A stretch of DNA of 64,000 bases, taken from contig OY720639.1 in the NCBI GenBank assembly GCA_963169105.1, positions 119,929,117-119,993,116 on the forward strand. The letters are read 5' to 3'. The notes under the pieces are model-generated. The model saw only the letters and a program-made list of their open reading frames with translations, was not told the origin of the DNA and searched no databases. A program made the position numbers and the translations under genes. The stretch's first letter is position 1, and each line of letters begins with the position of its first letter. The stretch comes from Ceriagrion tenellum. Taxonomy: Eukaryota; Arthropoda; Insecta; Odonata; Coenagrionidae. This document shows, one piece after another, positions 44,131 through 55,699 of the stretch.

Positions 44131-44458
44131 CAAAAAATACTCCTCCTCGGCCAAATGCCATTGTCACACGACATAAGAGACAAAACTAACTACTTCTTTT
44201 TCAACTTCATTCCAAGTCTATTAATTTTTTTTTTGCGGCACGAAGGATATATGCGAGTAGTGCTGTGTCGCTAATGCGTCTCCGCTTTCGCAACGGAGAA
44301 CATAAGAGAGAGTGTGTGAGCGTATATCTCGATTGCTTCGTCTGTCTTCTGAGACAGAGACACTGGCGCCGTTTGCATAATCCGGAACGACTCGAGCGAA
44401 GTGCCAAAGTGATGCCCCTCCCCCCCCCACCCCTGGTTGGAGAGGGGGGAACATCTCA

Positions 44459-45078
44459 GGCTGGTCGTCCACTGCAAGCGAAAATTTGCGGCAACGAGCT
44501 CACGCGTCACGAGCATCAACAGGCGTCTACAAGACAAGCGGCTCCGAGCGCCAGGGGTCGTACATTGCAGGCGACTTCGCGCTGTTCATTTTGCAATGAA
44601 CTGTCGGTTCGAGCTGGTCGGTGTGTGTTTTTAAAAGTGGATGCAGAGGATACATATTTTCTGGAAAGCACCTAAATTTTGAAGCGTCGGATAGCTCAAA
44701 ATAGACGAGCCTGTTGGGTTAGCCCAAGTTTGGGAAAGACGAATTATTTGGGGGAATTCATCCCTCAGCACAATGAATTAAAAGAAGACCCTGCAGAGCA
44801 AGTGATGAAATTATCCGTTTCCTCGTCCACTGTAATAAGCGGAACACACAAATAGCAAACACACGATGAAGACTGGAGGTAGCGCAAAACTAACCACTTG
44901 GTGGCGACAGATCCCATCCCGTCGGGGTCTACGCTGCACGCGCATGTCTGCTAGAAGCCGCCCGCTCAAAGTCGCTTGCAGTGGACGAGATTACATTGCG
45001 GTCATTTCCCTGGGATCTGCCGCGCATAACCGCGTGAGCGCGTAGCCGCGCATTGTCGCGTCCAGTGGACGACCAGCC
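44459..45078 (+). mobile_element. PIF/Harbinger element with transposase remnant
   Basis: Termini GGCTGGTCGTCCACTGCAAG and, reverse-complemented from the right, GGCTGGTCGTCCACTGGACG match perfectly over 16 bp. TCA lies immediately outside at both ends (44456-44458, 45079-45081), a 3 bp duplication as in PIF/Harbinger. It contains the beginning of a Harbinger nuclease. Confidence 0.85.
44640..44832 (+). pseudogene. Harbinger transposase N-terminal relic
   Basis: A single frame reads VDAEDTYFLES, stop, then RRIAQNRRACWVSPSLGKTN, YLGEFIPQHNELKEDPAE and KLSVSS. The pattern RR.WV.P...R...G.(F/Y)..L..EL..DP..(F) is the conserved start of Harbinger-type nucleases (before the DDE residues). One in-frame TAA and loss of everything after about 65 codons make it inactive. 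It sits inside the element defined by the inverted repeats 44459-45078. Confidence 0.75.
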
Positions 45079-45081
45079 TCA

Positions 45082-46000
45082 AAGTAGCAGTTCGTACCTC
45101 CCAGGCAGATTTCTCAGTTTGCTTGGAAGAAGTTTCGACGGATAATTTTTATTTTTAAGTCATTTTTTTCCCCAAAATATATGCGTTAAACATAGAACGC
45201 GTCTACTGTATATTAACTTCAATAATATCTCACATTTGCTCAGAAGTTTTCCGACAAATTTAGACAGTGAGAATAGGTTCAAAGAGAGAATGAGTAGGAT
45301 ATTGGCAAAAATTATGTATTTGTCAGCATTCGGGTGGCGAGCGGTCCACAAGTTGTACGCGGCACATCAAAGTAGTTATATAATTTCCAATTTGGATTTT
45401 ATTGAAAGAAGAATAATATTTTACCGAAATATATAATTTTAATGAACCCAGTATTTGAAACAGATATATTATAACTAAATGACAACGTTTTATGAACTGA
45501 ATACTTAAATAAAATGCATGTTTATATGACTAAATTGATTACAGATTCATTTTAGTATTGTAAAACTTCCATCACCTCTCTGCCTATATACGTCGGGAGA
45601 AAATCACCGGAGTTGGAGCAAATTTTTCTAGCTTACTAATTTTAACAGTACCCACAAGTTTTCGAACAGTCGTTTGTTTAACTCTGTGTCGGGGTCAACA
45701 AAGCATGAACATAACTATGGGAAATTATAATTTCGTTTCTTCCTTTTGAATACGCAGCAATACACGCAATTTATTTTCTAGAACAATTGCAACAACACAA
45801 AGCGTACTTAGAATCAAAAGCGGAGTGATATAAATAAAATACGCACCATTTGAGAGAAAAAAACTTAATTTGCACCACATACGACATGCATAGGGAAAAT
45901 TGCAGATTTCTCAGCCCGGTACAAGAGTAAATTGGGCGACCAGCATGACGACCAGCAAAACATGCGAATACATCCTTAAGTTGAAAGTGCAACAAGTGTG
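45082..46000. other. Unassigned AT-rich spacer
   Basis: Nothing recognised. Confidence 0.4.
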
Positions 46001-46004
46001 AGAA

Positions 46005-46190
46005 TTTATCAATGGAAAAATCATTTTCCTCCACTGGGAATCGAACTCAGATCCCTCGGTTTCGCACAGTTTATTGTGGTCTCGATTGATTGGTTAGAGC
46101 ACTCGGCGTGCAAAGGAGGGATCTGGGTTCGATTCCCAGTCCAGGCGAATGATTTTTCCACTGTAAATTTCACAAATTGTGTGATCACTA
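46005..46190. mobile_element. Inverted pair of tRNA-like SINE pieces (family S3)
   Basis: Plus strand 46085-46146 holds TTGGTTAGAGCACTCGGCG (A box), an anticodon-like loop with TGC, and ctgggttcgattcccag (perfect T arm). The body gcgaatgatttttccactg follows. The block 46008-46050 is the reverse complement of the T arm and body (gggaatcgaactcagatccc, aaaatcatttt). Two SINE 3' halves thus face away from each other. The acceptor stem has no 5' partner, so this is not a working tRNA. Confidence 0.65.
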
Positions 46191-46908
46191 GCGGGTGACT
46201 CCATTAAAGTTACCGCGCGGCTGGCTCCGTAGTTCTACAAAAATATATTCTTGTCGTTCAAGTATACACCCTTATCTACACTGTGCATTCCATTTATCTG
46301 GGGGTGTGGTCGGCGAGAGATCTATTTATCGAACGATACGGACGAAGCGGCGTAAGGACTCGTCATACGTTCAAATGGCTCACGCGCACACAGGCGAACC
46401 GCGTTTCACGCGATCAAAGAGCGCGCTCGCATCGAAAACCATCTCAAACGAGTGATTATTCAAAGAATGCGATTGGATATGCAAGGGTTTAGATCATCAG
46501 CCAGCTGCACAACTATCCCACTCCCGGCCAATCCGATTATTCATTCGGTTTTCGCCGATATTGTGCGACAAACAACAAGTAGTCTATTGAAAGACTACTG
46601 GCATGACAAGTAAGCAATGGCGAGTAAGCAAGAATGGAAATATCACCTTGTTTTACAGGCAACCGTGTAATTAACAAAGAGTTTCAACGATTGATTAAAA
46701 TTCAAATTCCACGAAATGAGTGATCGCTGAATTGAAATTCCCGAAGAGAAAAATCACTAAATACTGGTGTAGAGCATGGGCGTACGTACGGGGAGATCAA
46801 TCCCCCTCCTTTCAGCCTGAGTATTTTTTTGTTGCTTGCATGTCACGAGTGACCATGATGGTTGATTTCCGGAGATTTTATTTAGATTTAAACTCATTCG
46901 TTATACAT
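46191..46908. other. Unassigned spacer
   Basis: Nothing recognised. Confidence 0.4.
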
Positions 46909-46909
46909 A

Positions 46910-47215
46910 CATTTATCTGCATGCTACCCTGAGAGCCGCCGATAGGTGTGTGGCAGGGGGGATTGGGACACCAGCCGTGCAAAGGATAAGGTTTAGGGAG
47001 GTGAAATGCAGAAGTATATTGAAGGCGTGCTATGAGAGAAGTTCAGTTTCTATTGCGGTCATTTACGGTATGTTGAAAGAACGAATTTTTTACCTGTCTG
47101 TTGGGAAACGTATTACTGTAATTATATCGCTTCTGTTATACCTAGAGATGTAGCCCGGCGTCAAAATGATATCCTCTGTATCGCTCTGAAACACACATAT
47201 TTTCGCGACTTCATA
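46910..47215 (-). mobile_element. LINE-H 3' end
   Basis: Reverse copy with hairpin at 46928-46962 (gagccgccgataggtgtgtg), 3' UTR and C-terminal region up to the gatatcctctgtatcgctct block. More diverged than the 51.1 kb copy. Confidence 0.7.
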
Positions 47216-47910
47216 ATAATAGATGGCGCCTCGATCCCTCCAATTCACGCTCCAGTACAAAAAACCAATAGGTAAATCTACTTAGGCGTCCAATTCCAGC
47301 GCATAATTAAAGCATCCATGCATAAAAATTTGCATGGAAATATCATCTTGGAGTAATATTCTCACGCAAGTTTTCTCCGCAGATGTCACTACGCCCTCCG
47401 GATAAATCCAACGCGAACACGACACCGCTGATGCAATCCAGAATTCCGAAAACTGAAGTGCATAGGAAAAAACCTTTTAACCAGAGAGGCATCGTCTCTC
47501 ACCATGCACCCATTTTGCCCCCTTTCCGAGCCCCGCAATTTTTTTCCAGATTACAGCCAGAGACAAATGGAAGATAGGATGACGTCAGTGCCTTTCAACA
47601 ATGAACTGTGTGACGGAGGGAATGCAGTTCGACGGACATCAGCCATTTTGGATCTGCACTTCCGGTATACGAAATTTCCACACGCGAAATTTTTTAAACC
47701 ATAACGATATTTTCTCCATAAAAAATTTTCAAACAGAGAAAAAAATCCATGGACGAAGTGAAGGTTTCGCATTCTGGTGAAATAATAAGTTGTTACACGA
47801 TTAAAATACACGAATAACCTCAATATCTGTTTGCCACAAAACTAATCAACGGCTATTTCAGCTTTATCGGCCTCTAACAGTAATGAATTGTTACTTCAGG
47901 TTTCAGTAAT
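47216..47910. other. Unassigned spacer
   Basis: No family recognised. A frame at 47383 opens directly after a cag (ttttctccgcag|ATG), which could be a splice acceptor, but its 64 codons resemble nothing I know. Confidence 0.35.
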
Positions 47911-47912
47911 TA

Positions 47913-48662
47913 CAGGGAAACCTGTAGGTTAAGCGGTCAACACCGATCCCATGAGATTATGGCCAGTTTAGGATGCGACCGCTTAATGGAGGGAAAATTT
48001 ACATTGCTTATTACTATTTAAATATTCTACCGGTAAAGATAGGTTTTGTTTAATGTCAGAGAATGTCCTCCCGGTCCTCTACCCATTCCCCTCCAGTATA
48101 CCATTATTTCCCCTCCGCATACGATGAAACCTACACGGTTTTCTACACTTTCAGGGGCCAATCTCCCTCTAGTATCTCTTTTCTCGCCTCTGCATACGAT
48201 CTACTCTTCTTCATCCCGTCCATAAAACTTATTCTCTTTCTTCCTCTTACCCACTTGCCCAACATCCTTCCCTCTATCACATTCCTGAGTAACCCATCGC
48301 CCCTTATTACATCCTCCAACTAAGCACACTGCTTATCCCGGATTTCATTCAGAAGCTTTCATTCCTCGCCCACCATCTCAAGCACTTCCTCATTAGTCTT
48401 CCTGTCCGTCCACCTAACCTTCTCTATCCTTCTTCACACTCACATCTAATATGCCTGCAGCCTATTCTCGTCCTCCTTCTGAGTGTCCACGTTCCTTCCC
48501 CATGCAACGCCAAGCTTTATATCAAGCTCTTCACCAGCCTCTTCTTCATATCCGTACCCAGCATTGCTTATATGCATGGGAAATTAAATTCGTAACAGAA
48601 AAAATCGGCCGCTTAGGGAGGTGACCTTTTAAGGGAGTTGGCCGCCGAAGCAGGTTACACTG
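47913..48662. mobile_element. pogo/Tigger-type nonautonomous element
   Basis: Left end CAGGGAAACCTGTAGGTTAA and right end, reverse-complemented, CAGTGTAACCTGCTTCGGCG, each next to TA (47911-47912, 48663-48664). CAGTG.AACCT ends with TA duplication and internal c.taagcgg motifs are pogo/Tigger traits. The interior is a LINE-A fragment, not a transposase. Confidence 0.65.
48060..48565 (-). pseudogene. LINE-A relic captured inside a pogo-type element
   Basis: Minus strand reads, with stops, KVRWTDRKTNEEVLEMVGEE, KLLNEIRDKQ, DVIRGDGLLRNVIEGRMLGK and WVRGR, i.e. the RW(T)D...NEEVL...GE...L..I..RQ...G...R.DGLL..VIEGR block of LINE-A-like reverse transcriptases. The pyrimidine-rich look of the plus strand is explained by this. 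Catalytic core absent. Confidence 0.75.
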
Positions 48663-48664
48663 TA

Positions 48665-49959
48665 CTTATCAGCAGTCGATAGCCATGATTCTCGATCGAC
48701 AAGAATTAGCAAATTGTCGCTAAAAAAATACCCGATAAATATGACCACCAGATCACTTAAAGAAAATAAGGATTGCAAAATAAAAAATAAGATTCAAAAC
48801 ATGCGGAATGAAAAAAGGAAAACGCTGTTCCTTACTTTTGCCCCCGCACGCAAGACTCCTCGGCGTGGCGTCGTGATTGTGTCATATATATAGAGTCCGA
48901 TAAAAGTTTTCCACTTCTTAAAATTGGGGCTTACGCGTTCGTGACAACATATTTTGGTCAATTTCGTTAAATTAGGGCATTTTAATTACTTTTTTCGGAG
49001 ACAGTTATGGATTCCTTAACACTACCAGACTTAAAAAAAAAACGGACTCTTCTGCGACTTCTCATTCACACTATGTTCTTAAGCTTTAAATCACCACGAG
49101 TCATCGTTCTGAATGCATATTATGAGCAACGATAAAACAACAGTCACAAACACTTTGATTCAACGGGGGCGTTGACTAGTTTAGGTATTTCTCAACCTGT
49201 ACAAATTTATTGTCATTTACCAATAAGAGCCTCATGCTCACCTTCAATTTATGTACAGGCATCTATCTGAAACATTTTAAGGAACAATCAACAACTGCTC
49301 TGAAGTTACCTTGAATATGAGCAATTTTATTTGAGGTTCACGCGAGCTACGCAGACGCTCAGACACGAGGGCTAATAATGCTCACGGCAAGGAGTATGTT
49401 CTTGGTATTTTACATTCACGAGGCAAAATCAAGGATTAAGAAAGACCCGTAACGTATGCATTTGCACACTTTACTTTCTTTTTGTGCGCGCTAAAAACGT
49501 TATGTATTTATCATTTGCTTATGTGTCAAAGAATCGAAGGAACTGTTCAAGAGATACCGAAGGAATTGTTGGGCAATGTCTTGCTTCCAGAATACCTGAA
49601 ACGAGTTTCAATTCAATTCGGATTTTCGATCGAAAAATAAAATATCTTGAATCGCCACACCTCAGCCCAAGTGATTCAACAACCATGGGTGTTAAGTACA
49701 ACCATGAGTATCCTAGAAGTAACGCATCGAATACGTATTATCACAGAGTACTCGATGGTATTATTCACATAATACCGCGCAAGGCACCCATTTTTGTGTT
49801 TTGCAGGGGTTGAGTTACAACCAACATGTGTGCCTTGTACCCAACCCAAAATTGACGGAACTACCACTGTTGGTGCGTTTGAAAAAAAAAACATGGTAAC
49901 AGTTGTCAGGAGCACACATTCCACGAACATGCATACCATTACAGGCGGTGCTAAAGAAA
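48665..49959. other. Unassigned spacer
   Basis: No feature supported; the 109-codon frame at 49484 has no recognisable domain. Confidence 0.35.
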
Positions 49960-50420
49960 ATATTTAAATTACTTGACTTTCCTACTTACGGCAGGCCAAA
50001 CTTCATAGAGGGGGGGGGGGAACCTTGCAAAAGAAACCTTTTATCGAATAGGAGTCAAACACGAACGGTAGTGGGACTATTCACGGGACACTATCAAACG
50101 ATGAGACATCACCATCTCTTGAAGATTTCAGATTCTCCTACATGCAGGTGGTGCGAGGAAGTGGACGAAACAACTTCCTATATACTCTGCAAACCTTCAG
50201 CCATACTTAGGACACGGAACAGGTATCTGGGCTCACCATTATTGAAGCCCAACGAAGTAGGGGTAATTCCCGTAGGGGACCTGCTTGCCTTCAGCAAAAC
50301 ACTCGGACTCCATGGGTAACCGCCGGTAGAGAGGCTGGCACAATGGACCAATTTGGTCTTAGTGCCTCAAGTACTAGTTAGCGGCAACTCCACCGACGTA
50401 TCTAATCTAATCTCATTTTG
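49960..50420 (+). pseudogene. I/Jockey-type LINE C-terminus and 3' end
   Basis: The frame gives SNRSQTRTVVGLFTGHYQTM, then RHHHLLKISDSPTCRWCEEV, DETTSYILCKPSAILRTRNR, YLGSPLL and KTLGLHG and stop at 50319. This is the conserved end of I/Jockey-type ORF2 proteins, with the cysteine/histidine cluster C-R-W-C ... H/Y-I-L-C. It is open over about 95 codons; a G run precedes it. The 3' UTR continues to about 50420 (tctaatctaatc tail). Confidence 0.8.
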
Positions 50421-50610
50421 CTTCCACATACGAAGGTAAGTCAATAAACAACTCGCAACTGAATAGAGGCTATCGTAATCTAAGTAACTTCCTGAAACTT
50501 TTCTATATATTTACCCTGTAAGTTCAGACACGCTGTCTCCATCTACCATGGCCGGCGCGGCTCCAACAATTCATCCGGTGCTAAATATATGGTAGCTTCA
50601 AATTTTAAAC

Positions 50611-50918
50611 CCTCTATGGACGAGTGAGTCAAATTTGTTACGTTTCAAAATCATTGAAATATCTGCTTTCTAAGAGGCTTTTGTACCTAGTTGCTGCGCT
50701 AGACAGAATTGTAACGCTTCGGATTAAGTGTGTGGAAAGATACGTCTCTTTCGGCGGTTTGCCACACTATTTGAACATATGAATGTGTGACGCTATTCAC
50801 GGACGATGGCGTGACTGGTGAAATTCTGAAATAAATAGTTTCAGCTATCATATGAATAAAAAATTGGGCAAGTTTAAAAAAAGGTACGTTGTGAAGGTAG
50901 TGTTGAAGTATACCTGGT
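50611..50918 (+). repeat. Repeat family R, copy 2
   Basis: Aligns with the reverse of 17659-17970 over about 300 bp, including gttgctgcgctagacagaat and ctgaaataaatagtttcagc. The frame carries TGA at the same codon as copy 1 (ata TGA atg tgt gac) plus another stop later. Confidence 0.6.
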
Positions 50919-51079
50919 GTAAGAATTATTTTAAATGAAATATATACAATACAAATACGTCACAACTCAAATTAAATTTTACTATCAAATAAATTGCAAA
51001 ATTTTTGAAAAATGCTTAAACAGCACTTTAAAAAAAAAACAAATACAGTCGCTGTATTTCATGCTGATGTTCCATAATT

Positions 51080-51730
51080 CCATCCATCTACATCTACATA
51101 ATACCCAGCGAGCCGCCGCATGGGCGTGTGGCAGGGGTTGTTAGGTCACCAGCCGTGTAAAGGTATAAGTTGTTTTTGGATATGAAATGGTGACTTATAG
51201 GAGTGTATTTAGTGAGCTTAATTTTTATTGTGATCGCTTATTGTTCGCGGAAAGAACGAGTTATTGTACCTATCTGTTCGGCAGTGTATCTCTCTTATTT
51301 AATCTTGTCTGTCAGACCTAGAGATGTAGTGAGGAGTCATGATAATATTCTCTATGTCGCTCTGAAAAATATTAGTTCTGAATTTATCAAGCAACCTAAG
51401 CCTATGGTGTAGCCTCCGAGTCTCTAGGGGCTCCCACCTTAATCCTTCTAAAAACCGTGAAACACAGTTCACTCGTAGCAATTTTTTACGAAGCGCGCTG
51501 CTTTCCTTTGTATTTTATTAATTTTTTTGGTTAAATCTATTTGACCAGGGTCCCAAATGCTCGCGGCGTATTCGAGGTGTGGCCTAACCAGAGCGAAGTA
51601 GCATCTCTCCTCGACTCTTTCATAAGAGGACCTTCCTATTATACGTTTATCAAAACCTAGTTTCTTTAATGCTGCGCCACATATGTTTTGTATATGTAAT
51701 CCCCACGATATATCAGATGTTAAGGTAATA
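51080..51730 (-). mobile_element. LINE-H 3' end, longest copy
   Basis: Minus strand from 51730: DISWGLHIQNICGAALKKLG, YFALVRPHLEYAASIWDPGQ, KINKIQRKAARFVKN, then LRWEPLETRRLHHRLRLL, PHYISRSDR, and the NSFFPRTI-like block, with a few shifts. This is the thumb and C-terminus of a CR1/Jockey-like RT (A.VRP.LEYA.S.WDP, IQR.AARFV, LGWE.LE.RR). The 3' UTR ends with the hairpin at 51105-51135 and the gtagatgtagatg tail. This copy fixes the sense strand for all LINE-H fragments. Confidence 0.85.
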
Positions 51731-52529
51731 GAGGGTTGAGGACCAAATTTACCGCATATTTGAGAATTTCTTCCCGAAAATCAAGAATGGTTCGTGATAA
51801 ATTGGTAAATGTCCGAGAAAATGATGAAGGTTAGCAGCCCAGCGTAATAACTACCCGAGACATTTTCACATAAATAAAAGGGATATCAGAGCATCGGTAA
51901 ACTCGATCTCTGTTCACTACCCCCGACACCCAGCGAAAGGCTGCTCGCAATCGCAAACCTTGTCGTCACCAGACCATCATCGAAGCTGTCGCTCATTCGC
52001 TCCGCCGGGCTCCTTTAATGAACAGCTCCGAGGCGACGCATTAGTCACTGGTTCACTTACTAGCCCTGGGGCGGAGAGGGACCGCATATCTGCCAAACGT
52101 CCTTCCAGTTGACCTTGTCGAACGGGGAAGAGGATGCGATATGACATTTGTATGTGCAAGGGAGCGAGCCTCAACGCCATGTTTCGTTCGGCGAAATGCC
52201 GCGCCTGGACAGGAAGTCTGGCGGCGAGCAGAGGTCATTCGAAGATATGGGACGGGAATTGATATCACAGCTCAGATTATGGTGGTCGGAGCGAATTTCG
52301 TGAACGTGCATTTTTGCGCGTAACTCTTGTGTACTTAAGCGTAATATGCATGGATATAACCGAAAAAAATGGCAAAATAACGATTTGGTTTCTTGGGATA
52401 GAGGATTAAATGCTATTTTAACAAGCAGCCATATGCATTTCAAAATCGTCTGATTCTACATTTACAGCGTTTTCCATGAACGAGAAATGATACCTTTCAT
52501 ATGACTATCATGGTTTCCAGCAAATACAA
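51731..52529. other. Unassigned spacer
   Basis: Overlapping small frames at 51977-52443 on both strands show no domain. Confidence 0.4.
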
Positions 52530-52955
52530 AGGTGCACCTACATCTGCTTATCACCGTGAAAGCCACCACAAGGGTGTTGGGCAGGGAGTGACTTATCACC
52601 AACATGAACTACAGTGAAGAAATTTACTCTCACCAAAATGCACCACAAAATGGGTAGGCTACAAATGCTGCAGAAACTACTAAAATAATCTATTATGTAA
52701 CTACATAAACGTGACACAAGAGTCATGCAGGGAACATTCAAAACATGGTGTTAGCACTACTCGGTAGATTTAGAAACATGCATTAGGAGGCATATGAATT
52801 GATCAGCTACACTACTTGTCAAATAACCTACTTCAAAGTCTCAACGCAGCCAATATGGTCTCTTATCGATCGCGGAAAAGACGACATTTTGAACCTTTCT
52901 GTTCTACAATCTACTTCACTTATTTTACTCTCATGATCTGATCTACCGTAGTATA
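52530..52955 (-). mobile_element. LINE-H-related 3' end, second subfamily
   Basis: Sister of 7180-7570. Minus strand reads KISEVDCRTERFKMSSFPRS; the 3' hairpin has inner stem CACC/GGTG. The two copies share the long UTR (gtgttagcactactcgg, cgtgacacaagag). Confidence 0.75.
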
Positions 52956-52959
52956 GATC

Positions 52960-53150
52960 ACGCTAAGTAAAAAATCACGAATTTGCATATAGTTTTCACA
53001 AACATTTCGTGCCGTAAACCAAAGCCATAACAATCCTATGCATGTCATATAATTAAATAAATAAACATAAAATGTAATATAACAATACAATATTATTATT
53101 TCATCATTTATGCAAGTTCATGTATGGCCATTTCCACCGTATAAGCAGAT
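52960..53150 (-). repeat. Repeat family N, reverse copy
   Basis: Shares catttcgtgccgtaaa.cca, cataacaat and tggccatttcca.cgtata with 22010-22160. It directly adjoins M1 copy j. Confidence 0.5.
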
Positions 53151-53152
53151 GT

Positions 53153-53708
53153 TCTTGAGGTAGTTTGAGCGAAATATCATTTCGCCGATAAATCAATGAA
53201 TTTGATCCCACTTTAAAGAAACTTACTCTTCCAAAGATACCAAAATTGCAGCCCCTTATCGAACTACTTTTCGAGAATTTTGACGAAAAATACCAGGCCT
53301 TTTACATGGGAAATGGTACGTGTATGCACTCTATAAAAACCTTTATATAAAAAGAAATTCTTTAAGACTAGATGTCGAAAAATCAACAGGGTGTACTTTG
53401 TATGTTTTCTAAACTATTTTTGAAAATTAATCATATTGTCACTGCAATAGGTTCTTGGGAAGCACAAAAAACCTTCCGTTTTGGAGGAGTTTAAAACGCA
53501 CCGCGCGAAAAAATGAGTCAAGCTAAAGACTAATTTAGATATTTTAATTTAATTATTAAGAATCTCTGCCATATAAAAGTATATATTTGCACCACTAAAA
53601 TTGCAACATTTAATTCATGTGCCCCACAGCTGGTAAAATTAAAACGTGTGATTCGAATATGGTCTCTATTATGACTAGGGAACTATCTCACTCAATACTA
53701 CCTTTAAG
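53153..53708 (-). mobile_element. M1 element copy j
   Basis: Starts cttgaggtagtttgagcgaa and ends ctcactcaatactacctttaag, with all internal blocks. Confidence 0.8.
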
Positions 53709-54262
53709 TTAAGTAGCTCCATTGATTTTTTGTTTTAGTCAAAAAGATAATTGAAATACGCACTCAATGGATCACAAATAGTGCTCCAACAACCTAAAAG
53801 AATACGCTTGATTTCCAGAGTCAATTTGAGACCAGTTACTTCATCGAATAAGTAAAGATCATCTGACAAAACTCCGTGTTCCTGAGGTTGATTCGATCAC
53901 TGTATATAAATTTGATGGTGACTAAAATAAGGGATTTAGATTAAAAAGTATATATCTCCCCCACACAAGGGATTTGAATCCTGGCCATCCGCATGGGAAG
54001 CCGATACTCAAAACGTCAAACCACTGTAAACTCCCTCAGACTTTGATTGAATATTTGAGGCATATTTTGTAAGAAAAACATTGTTGTAACATTTCACTGA
54101 TATCACGCTATGAAAAGATGCAGTTTATCGTTCCTTCATTCACTAGACCGTAGGGAGGAACGATGACATACTAGGTATCTCGTAGCACAGCGAACAGGAG
54201 CTTGTGACACGCGTGCCACACCAGGTGGGAAGCGTGCTTGCTGGAGGAAAGCCAAGTACACT
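53709..54262. other. Spacer with SINE-like head
   Basis: Around 53950-54030 the minus strand has a B box-like GGATTCAAATCC and a decayed A box, resembling the S1 head; no S1 body is present. Otherwise nothing recognised. Confidence 0.4.
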
Positions 54263-54264
54263 AC

Positions 54265-54980
54265 AACTGTCGGTGCAAAAATTATGTTTACTCGAGTTTG
54301 AACACTGATTAAGAATGAACCGCGGTGCCTATATGAATGCGAGTTACACGAAACTTTATCTTGTTTTATTTTGCATTGAACCAGGTTGCCGATCATTTTT
54401 ACAATATACCCTCGATTTTTCATTTCGGTGAGAACAAATATAGTGCCGGTTTTTTTTGGCGTTTTCGAACGGAACGCTCTCGGTTGTTTATAAACTCGTA
54501 AAAGATCGATATCACAATGTGGGTTGACTATGGTAATTGCTACTAAATACTGCTGTAGTGAGATTCAAAATAAGAGCAAGATCTTGCTTCTACCACTTTT
54601 CATGACCAAGAAAAAGTTGTTTCAAAAACTTGATATTAACTTTTTATGGCAGGTTAGAAAGAACTGAACGTTTAAAGATACATTTAACTATGTTTTTTCC
54701 TACAAAATAAGATTGGCTCATTACGATTTTAACTTCAAGTTACTTCACCATTAAATGTCAAAGAGAGCTTTCCGTTCGAAAGCACAAAAAACGGCACTTT
54801 TCTTGTTCTCACCGTAATAAAAAATCGAGTGTATTGTAAAAATAACCGGCATCCACGGTTAAACTCAAAATAAAACAAGGTAAAGTTTGGAGTAACTCGC
54901 ATTCATATAATTATCACGGTTTATTTTAAATCAGTGTCAAACCTCTAGTCTACATAATTTTAGCACCGACATTAGATAAA
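54265..54980. mobile_element. Long-arm foldback element
   Basis: Arms of about 215 bp (54265-54480 and 54765-54980) are reverse complements with moderate divergence: tgtcggtgcaaaaattatgt / cataattttagcaccgaca at the ends and gtgagaacaa / ttgttctcac inside. No transposase; superfamily not determined. Confidence 0.75.
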
Positions 54981-55505
54981 ATTTTCCGATAGTTAATGTC
55001 CTAACTTATAGGTGGTTAACGCCCGGTTTGTAATTAAATATCACGTCAGACGCGCACATATAACGGTCGCTGACCACTGTCCCCGCACATGGGCGATGGC
55101 CGCACCTCTCTTAAAGAGACGGGGAACCTCAAGACTCGGCCCATCCCTCGGAAAAAACTTTCCCCTCGCCGATTTGAGATGATGAGGTCGTTTAGAAAGA
55201 GCCCAGACGGTTCGAAAACCACGTGTCGACAAATGGTTCTCGGCTCCTCCCTGAAAGACAGGAGTTGGACGTGATTTCATCACTTCGTGACCGCCCTGGG
55301 GACTCAAAGCAGTAAAGGAGATTATCACTTACTAACACACGAGAGCCGTCTAGCTACCGAGAAAAACAGCGTTTGGTCAAATACAGTCACGGTGGTGGCA
55401 CCACCTCCCTACGTCAATTGGCAGCTAATGTTGGCACCGCAACTATCGGCCAATTCGTATGGCCAAGGAGGTTATAAACAGGAAAGAGGAGACGTTTCAC
55501 TTCAC
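54981..55505. other. Unassigned spacer
   Basis: Nothing recognised. Confidence 0.4.
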
Positions 55506-55699
55506 CCCCTATAGACGAGCGAGTCAAATTTGTTACGTTTCAAAATCAATGAAATATCTGCCTTCTGCGAGGCATTTCCATTTAGTTGCTGCGCTAGACA
55601 GAATTGTAACGCTTCGGATTAAGTGTGTGGAAAGTTGCGTCTCTTTCGGCGGTTTGTCAAACAATTTAAAAACATGATTGTGTGACGTTATTCACTGGC
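55506..55699 (+). repeat. Repeat family R, copy 3, truncated
   Basis: Matches copy 2 from gacgagcgagtcaaatttgt to gtgtgacgttattcac, then ends. TGA is again at the shared codon (aca TGA ttg tgt gac). Confidence 0.6.

Noticed and set aside
44265..44675. 136-codon plus-strand frame across the left end of the Harbinger element
   Set aside because: It crosses a transposon boundary at 44459 and shows no domain.
46079..46150. Possible tRNA-Ala gene
   Set aside because: No 5' acceptor strand pairs with tccaggc, the anticodon stem has mismatches, and the sequence continues into a SINE body.
48063..48323. Proline/serine-rich 86-codon plus-strand frame
   Set aside because: Antisense of a purine-rich LINE-A fragment.
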